From Haemonchus contortus (lineage: Eukaryota > Nematoda > Chromadorea > Rhabditida > Trichostrongylidae), in assembly GCA_000469685.2 (NCBI GenBank), contig LS997563.1, forward strand, positions 34,688,468 through 34,752,467: a stretch of DNA of 64,000 bases. Direction: 5' to 3'. The translations under genes and the position numbers were made by a program. Under the pieces are notes generated by a model that saw nothing but the letters and a program-made list of their open reading frames with translations, searched no databases and had not been told where the DNA came from. Below, piece after piece: positions 57,061 to 64,000 of this stretch. Each line of letters opens with the position of its first letter. The first letter of the stretch is position 1.

Positions 57061-60000
57061 ATGAATTTCAGGGTCTACACCGTATTTCACCGGTATGCGT
57101 GCCTTGTAATCTGCCTGATTGGTATCATCTCAAACGCCGTCCATATTCTGGTGTTGTCTCGACCACGAATGCGACGGTGTGCGGTAAACTGCGTGCTCAC
57201 TGCAGTGGCATTCTGCGACGTGGTCACAATGACCTCCTATACGGTCTACCTCTTCCGATTCCGGATTTATCAGGTACTAGTTGATTTTGAATTCAGTTGC
57301 ATTGACCATCTTGACATTATTATGTTGTTTTTTTTTCAATCAAAAGACCCGAGCTATTGTTCCAAAACTACCGGTGTTTCCAAGAGATCCCGAGTTATTC
57401 GCAAAATTTCGGCTCTGGACGAGTTCCGAACCTGTACTTGGCCTTTACGGGCACCGTGTTCTTCATCTCTTACACTAGTACCGGAACAGTTTCCCTCGTC
57501 CTCTTGATTGTAAATGCATTCACACGCTTAAGGGAATGAACCGGTCAGCCGATACCAGCATTCAATCGCGAAACTTTGGACTGTCAATCCTTGCGTGACT
57601 TTCGGATCAGCAAAATGACAGCAGTAAACGAAAAACCTTAAGCCTAATTCAGCGGTGGACGCTTTCATCGCCTACGACCATAAGCCATGTATCGCTGAAG
57701 TTTGCTCTCCCGAAATCTGGTTAAAGTTAAAGTCTGTAAGCTCTGATTATCCAACTTAGAAGATGGCAATCTATTAAGATTTGGTCGACTTATGAATTAT
57801 AGGACTGTGACGCATTGGTTTTCAGGGTGAATACGGCTATTCCTACTCATGGATGCTCTTTCTGAAGATTCATGTAGTTGTCAGTATTGCTCTTCATGCC
57901 ATAACTCTCTACATGGGAGCCGCGCTGGCTTTCATTCGATGGCAAGCGCTTGGGAATATTCACAGCCGTTGGCTTCAACCTAGGTCTGCATGGTATGTTG
58001 CTTTTTTGAGGTTTAACTCCCGTAACATTTTTGGGTCTACAAGTGATTTGTTGGGGTTGTATGAGGACACTAAGGGAAGAGAGGCGACTGGAACTAGGTG
58101 AAAACTCAGCTGAAAGCTGGTCTGGGCTAATCGAAACTGGTAATCAGGGGCAGTTCAAATGTTCATGGCCGGATCAGCACCGAATCAGACATTGGCAGGT
58201 GACTAGGTTTAAAGTAAGTAGCTTCATGCAGTCATGGGTAAAAACTCGATCGTACCAGTACCAGGTGACGTAACTACCTCGAAATCACCCGTTACTTACT
58301 GGGACGAATAGCCTATGCATAGGAAAGCTACGACAGGATGAATGGGGATAGAATGAAAGAGTCTAAGTGAGATACGCCAGTAAGTAGGAAGGTTAAGTAG
58401 TTGGGCTCGTTGCACTGCTACTCTCACAGAGGTCAAAGCCGTGCAAAAGTTGTATAGATAAAATGGCAAGAAGATATTTCTCCCACATTGCCAACTCGAT
58501 TTCTATCGTAATCCTTTCTCTTTGAACAAGATGGCAAAACAAAGGAATTCACTCTTCTCAACAATCATGTCGTAGGATGGAAATTCCTAAAAGACGTTCA
58601 AAAAAGCTCAACTAAGTGAAGCGTAAGGAAGAATGAGTATGAAATGACAGAGCACTAAGCATTAAGCAATCTCTGGAAGAGCCACTCAGTTGCGTCTCAT
58701 TCAGAATCGTGTTCTCGCTAGAATGCGTTTCTTAGCCCTACTCATAGGACTTGACGTTTACCGCATCTGGTGTCCCTAATTTGTGATCGCTCTAATTTTC
58801 CTTTGCTTTCACAAATCGAGAGCACAGTATAGCTTGTTGCTTCCCCTCAAGTGTTATATCGTTAATGCTATAAATGCCAGCTATAAAACCTTTAGCGAAC
58901 GCTCATACGAAGAAGCTTGGTGTTGATAAATTCCGCTAGAATGACCCGAGTGGACCCAAACGGAACTACGCCTCAACACCTCATAGATCGGGTTACTCAC
59001 GTGTAGCATGTGACGAATTGTTGTAGGCGGTTAGCTCTCGAGTAGTTTTAATCCAACACTACGAGTGTACAAGGGATTTACGAATGTACAAAGACCTTAC
59101 GAAGGCTTAATAGATTTTGGAGTTTTCAAAGACTAGTTGCTAGGGATGTCGAGAATACAAAGTGTACTGAAATGTGACAGGCTCATATAACCACAAAGGA
59201 ATGTCTTCAAAAAGTATTCTTGAAAAGCATGAGGACGTTTCTAGAGATAAAAGCCTGTTTTCAACTGATATCACCCGTTTTAAGGAAACTCTTCGGTATT
59301 GTGACGGCTTCGATATCGATGATGTGCGTGCCGACGGTGATGCTGCATGAGATTTATGAGATTTCAAATGGTACGATAGTTCACTTATTTCTTAAGGGTA
59401 TTTCCTGAAAACATAACAAAAAATCTGGTTGCCTTCTTCTAGTAGTACTCTCAATGATTTGTTCCTGAAAATGTTTAGGAATCGCTTGGATGAACTTCCT
59501 ATTGTAATTAGGGTGAATTACGCTTTTACGCACTAGATCTCTCAAGTGAAGAGTATGAAATGTCGTCAAATTAAAAAACAACTATCGAAAAGAGAAGCTA
59601 AATAGGAGCCTTTGGCCGGAATCAATCTCAGCATGGTCAAATAATTTTCTAATGTAATGCTGTACTGACCCCAAGGCTCAGACAACACCTACATTACAAA
59701 GTAACTGCATAATTATGTGGGAGGTGCCTGTACTTGTTGCAAAGTAAAAAGAGAAAATAGAACAAAAAATCATCATTCAGTGGATAGTCAAGCAACCTTC
59801 AGAATTTCGTGGGAAGTACATATGAGACGTTCTCCTTCCCAAGTGACGAAAATTGTAACACATGGACACGATTAATAAAGAAATACGGGATAAAATAAAA
59901 CTTCGAAGTGGAATTCATTCGATGCAAAAATATTTTCAAACACTCTTTTTCAAAGACCTTCTCACAGTATTTACTATTTAAGTACTACTGGGGCTTCTGA

Positions 60001-63000
60001 ACATTCTAGCACTTCAAAATAAACCGCTTTCCCCCATATTCTAGAGTTACGGAGCCAGAATAAGGATTGCACTTCGTAGCCTTCAGCTTAAAGACTTTCA
60101 TGCGCCCAAGAATTGATCGGCACATTCTTTCTTTTTTTTTCTCTGAATGAATAGAAACTTCCAACAATCTTTCATTGTTGTAAAACAACGTTATTACCTA
60201 CTTTGCAGAACAAGCGTCATCAACGCCATCCTACACGTTAGACTTCTCAAACTACTCATGCGGTTTTTATAAGTTCAACCTATGGATGCTGGCGGTGGCC
60301 ATGAAGGTGAGTCTAACGCATACAACGAGTACTACCAACCTTATTTGGGAGTGACTGTTGGGAAACGATTCAGCCTTCACCGAACCTGTTTACTGGCTTT
60401 TACTATTTTGACTATAACTAAAGAGTGTAGAGTTAAAAAGTACCCATGTGGTTTCTCTCCTATGGCTTGAGGCTTCGAGTAACTCTTACAGTCTTAACTG
60501 CATAAGGATGAAGGCATGGCCATTCAGTTTATCTCATATACCACGGAAAGTGAGATTTGTGAAGAGCGGTCCCAACTGTTTTACCAACTTCAGAACGAGT
60601 TTCTAATTGACCCCAACTTATGAGAACTTCACCAGAATCTCACCATATTCCAGGCAATACCTTGTGCATTGCTGTTGTGGTTCACGGTGGCTTTGGTGAT
60701 GAAGCTTCGTAAAACCGATGAGAAACGCAATTATCTGTACTCAAAAAGCTTTCGAAAACACATCAAGAAAACTACCGTGCCCGATCGGACCACATACATG
60801 CTGATCATCATGCTCGTGGTTTTCCTTGTTACTGAACTACCGCAGGGATTTCTTGCTTTGCTCAATGGTCAGCCATTTCTCGTACTTAATACTTTTCAGC
60901 TTTTTCTATTTTTCAAAACACGGTTATAGGCGTTTACACCACTGACGTCAACAACTACATCTACCAGCATGTTGGAGAGCTGTTCGATCTGTTGTCGTTA
61001 GTGAACTGCAGGTTGGTATGGAAGAAGTTCCTTTAGTGATTGGACTGCTAGGATGGAAAAGCGTGATTTTGGGAGTCAATTCGATGATAATGCGAGATTG
61101 AGCTTTGACTATTCTAGCAGGATGAGCAGACTCAATTCAGCTTCTTTCCCAGCCGGCACATATGGTTTTGTCCTAAAACCTGATGATATGTTTACATTTG
61201 GCAAATACTATCTCACTTCCGCGTAATTAGAGTGAAAAGATCATGCAAATGGAGCTCCCTGTGGTAATCGTTCCCAGCTTTTTGCCCAAACACCCTCCCC
61301 CTCCCTCCCTCGAAATCGCTGTGACGCTTGAGGGCAATGAATGGCGGGGCCCAACAACGTACAAACTCTGGTCCTTCCCGACGAATCTTATACAACCAAT
61401 CGATGCCGCGACAGGAAACTTGTTCAGCTAGGAGGGCCTGGTTGTTAATTTAATGACCAATTTATGCTATATGATTACGTGACTTCCTAATTAAACAATT
61501 CTTGAATCCTACTGTTGTGTTCAGTGTGAAATTCTGTGAATGTCAAGTTTGAAACCTCCCTGCTCTTCGTAAGCCAACCACAACAACTTAATCGGGACTC
61601 GTTTGCTAATATCTTAGGTTGGGAAAGATAGTTCCCAAAAAAGTTTGCAAACCTACACATCCGGATTTTTTTCAATCGTTGCAAGGGATCAAGTAATTGA
61701 ATTAATTGTCAGTATACCCAGTCCACGAACACAGAAATAAACCGTAGTGTTCAAATCTCAAAAGTCAGGGAGCAGTCAAAAAAATTTGTAAGTTAGTCTT
61801 TGAGCTAGTGAGGGTGCCTTTAGAGGGTGATAGCAGAACCATATCTCATCTTCACTATGCTAGGTCTTGGCATATCATGATGACAGCCTAATTAGATACC
61901 GATGAACCCAGCATGGAAAATGTATGCTGTAGTAGCCGTTACGGGTTCTTTAGTCGTGAAGAAATAAATAGAATTGCTTTCGTTTGTCATAAAAACCTTG
62001 GAGGCTTCAGTCATTTCTGAACCAGGCCCCTCCTCAAATGTATCTATTTCCAATTATTTCCCATTTCATACTGTTTTTTAGACTTTTGGATGGCCGACTG
62101 GGTTAGAGCTCCCTCAACCTCAGTTATGCACTCATTCCAATTTCCGGTAAATCTTGACATCTGGGCTTTACCAAAGAGCTACCAGAAATGTTGCGTTTTT
62201 ATCTCTATTTCATCTAAACTCTACTTTCTCGAAAAAAACCACTTTCGAAAATCCAAGCTCACCTTCAGAAATGCTCAAATAAGCCTAACTAACCGGACCC
62301 TCATTGAAAATGTGGATTTGAGTGCAAGCAATGCGTCTCCCTGTTTTCTCACTTGCGAACGGTGTTTGCAGCTGCTGGCGATGTGTTGACATTGAAGGAA
62401 TCTACTTATTTTCCCACGGTCGAACTTCAGCGTAATGGTTTTTCCTGATTTCGCTCGAAACTTTAATCGTTTCTTGAATGAACCCCTTTTCCCGATTAAA
62501 GGATTGAAAAATAATTCTGATGTGTAGTGAAGCCTCTTCAATTCATACGACACTTTCATCTTCCTCAGTAGCTATCCCTCCTGTTACCATATCTATAATC
62601 TATCTATAAATCTGCTCAAAAGCAAATATTTTACAACCTTCTCGAACCCGAATTTCTTGAATGAAGTAGGAACTGAAATTGGTGTTAAAATAAAGGCATG
62701 AGAATGGGTATGAGAGGGCAAGGGGAAATTGAACGGCGACGAACAGCGAAGTAAAAACTCTTCGATTCACTTTTGGATTGCGTAAAACTAACAGAGCGAG
62801 GATCTTGTCCAGAATGGCTACCTATTTGATACAGGCTGTATAAGCCAACATTCGAGCCAATGGAACACTTGGGTAATTGGTTATCCAGGAAACAGTTTGA
62901 ACCTTGTCCTTGTCCGTATTTGACACCTCAGTTACAGACCTGCTGGTGAAAAGTAACCTCTCCTAATAAGAAGCAGTCCCGAAAAATATAAAAAAAATGT

Positions 63001-63552
63001 CTTAAAAAAGAGGAAAGTTCCATGCCGTCAATCAATCCCGTCAGAGGGATGTGCCTGCGCATTCGACTTCCTCTCAGAATCGTACTGACGTTTTGAACGC
63101 CTATGTGGCCGATAAAGTGAATTGAGGTGGCCAGCACATGAACAGTCAGTGCTTTTCTTCCCAGGCGTGTCTGGATTCCAATTAACTGACTGAAGGATTG
63201 TCGATCCGATCCGGGATTCGAATCCGTGAGCATGAGTGTGAGATAGTGTGCCACTTGCCCCTACACCACTTCCGTCCAAGGAATAGAAGTACTGGGGATT
63301 CATGTCGCTTGGAGAGTTCTCGATATAAGTTTTCATTTCCATTTTTTTTCATTTTTTTTTCAATTTTTTCCGTTCACTCAGGTATTAGCTCATTTCAGTG
63401 TTGACTTCGTTCTGTACTGCTTCATGAGCTCACGCTATCGGCAAACATTTGGTCATATTTTGATCCGGGTGGAAAGTTGGTTACGTAATCAAAGCAGCGG
63501 TTGTAAATATTCAAAAGAATTCTCAAAAACTCCACCACCAACGATTGTCTAG
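57061..63552 (+). CDS. Seven-transmembrane neuropeptide-type receptor, DMSR/SRW (FMRFamide/myosuppressin receptor) family, 7 exons
   Basis: Proposed G-protein-coupled receptor in the plasma membrane, likely for FMRFamide-like or myosuppressin-like peptides. Exons: 57061(or 57072)-57273, 57826-57992, 59285-59370, 60209-60306, 60654-60867, 60930-61011, 63399-63552. All introns are GT-AG and phases agree, giving 337 residues from ATG 57061. TM1 carries [20 protein letters not shown]2 has the Asp of [12 protein letters not shown]3 ends ALAFIRW in place of DRY; TM5 has [10 protein letters not shown]6 reads [20 protein letters not shown], the family hallmark; TM7 reads [17 protein letters not shown] in place of NPxxY. 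The second extracellular loop has one Cys and an NYS glycosylation sequon, but I see no Cys at the start of TM3. Only about 12 residues precede TM1, and the ATG sits just before a splice-acceptor-like TTTCAG, so an upstream N-terminal exon may be missing. Intron lengths are 552, 1292, 838, 347, 62 and 2387 bases; the last holds a SINE. Family membership is from remembered motifs; orthology to a particular dmsr gene is not claimed. Confidence 0.88.
63026..63272 (-). repeat. SINE-like family A copy inside the receptor's last intron
   Basis: Minus-strand copy with inverse B box CGGGATTCGAATCCGTGAGC and inverse head GTGCCACTTGCCCCTACACC. It lies in the sixth intron of the receptor gene (61012-63398), antisense to it, and ends about 126 bases before the final exon. 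Confidence 0.85.
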
Positions 63553-64000
63553 TAGCTAACTGAAAAAAATATGCCATCGTAAGTATGTATTTAATAATTG
63601 TTGCAATGTTACATGACGGGTATATTCATCTGATCTGTATATCCATGTAAAAATTATTTGATATTGTATAATTTTACCATAATTTCACGGGCTAGTGATT
63701 GCCGAATTGTTCTTACTGTTATCGAGAATACATACCGCATCTAAGAGCCTGGCCAAAAAAGGGAAGCAAGAATGTATTGTCGATTGTTCTTAATCTTTCC
63801 TAAATAGTCAAAAACACAATGGACGTTCCTCGATGTTCTGCTCAGCTCGCTTTCGTTGAAAGTACTCAATTTTGAAGGAATTCTCATGTGTTCCATGTTT
63901 TTCGTATTAAGGCCAAGCCTATTGGCCATACATTTCTCTCATCGCTACGAAGTTTTACTGTACGGGTATTTATGATAAAGATTTTCCCTAGTTCACAGTC
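63553..64000. other. 3' flank of the receptor gene
   Basis: AT-rich sequence after the stop codon; no canonical AATAAA was seen. AATAAT near 63592 could serve as a variant signal. Confidence 0.35.

Noticed and set aside
57281..57539. Extra receptor exon between TM2 and TM3
   Set aside because: Frames here have hydrophobic patches, but exon 57061-57273 joins directly and in phase to 57826, and the family has no extra segment at this place.
1..64000. CRISPR array, rRNA genes, bacterial operons or phage modules
   Set aside because: No regularly spaced repeats, no rRNA-like blocks and no long prokaryote-like open frames were found; splice signals and transposon types are eukaryotic.

Overview
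The window looks like a gene-poor stretch of a nematode nuclear genome, most likely a strongylid (hookworm-type) worm. The support is: short nematode-style splice sites (TTTTCAG, TTTTAAG and similar), a seven-transmembrane receptor of the nematode/insect myosuppressin-receptor (DMSR/SRW-like) type split into at least seven exons, a mariner relic, and dense old interspersed repeats. Nothing bacterial, viral or organellar was recognised. Species assignment is inference.

Layout. Positions 1-57,000 are mostly non-coding DNA built from short repeats. I recognise: (i) a tRNA-derived SINE-like family (here family A), 13 copies plus one doubtful copy on both strands; (ii) a second tRNA-headed family (B), two copies; (iii) a TTAA-flanked MITE family with AGGCAC ends, four copies, one an almost perfect hairpin; (iv) single MITEs: a piggyBac-like CCCTTTGACG element, a Tc1-like CAGT-ended element and an ACATTCACCC-ended element; (v) an internally deleted mariner with an extra inverted copy of its 5' end; (vi) two further two-copy repeats (C and D); (vii) a 1.5 kb diverged tandem duplication at 43.3-46.4 kb; (viii) a 1.0 kb near-perfect inverted repeat at 51.8-54.0 kb.

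Protein-coding content. The one confident gene is the receptor at 57,061-63,552 (+), whose seven exons join in frame and give all seven membrane segments. Weaker splice-consistent models are offered at 31,136-31,445 (+), 34,478-35,301 (-) and 50,909-51,109 (+), and exon-like or ORF-only signals at 12.0, 17.7, 18.1, 22.6, 33.7, 37.1, 43.6 and 46.6 kb. I recognise no function for any of these weaker candidates. Most other open frames are chance frames or repeat-derived.

The genes do not form an operon or pathway. The receptor would act alone as a neuropeptide-type GPCR, and the rest of the window is mainly a record of transposable-element activity. Pairwise similarities were judged by eye; no alignment or database search was run.
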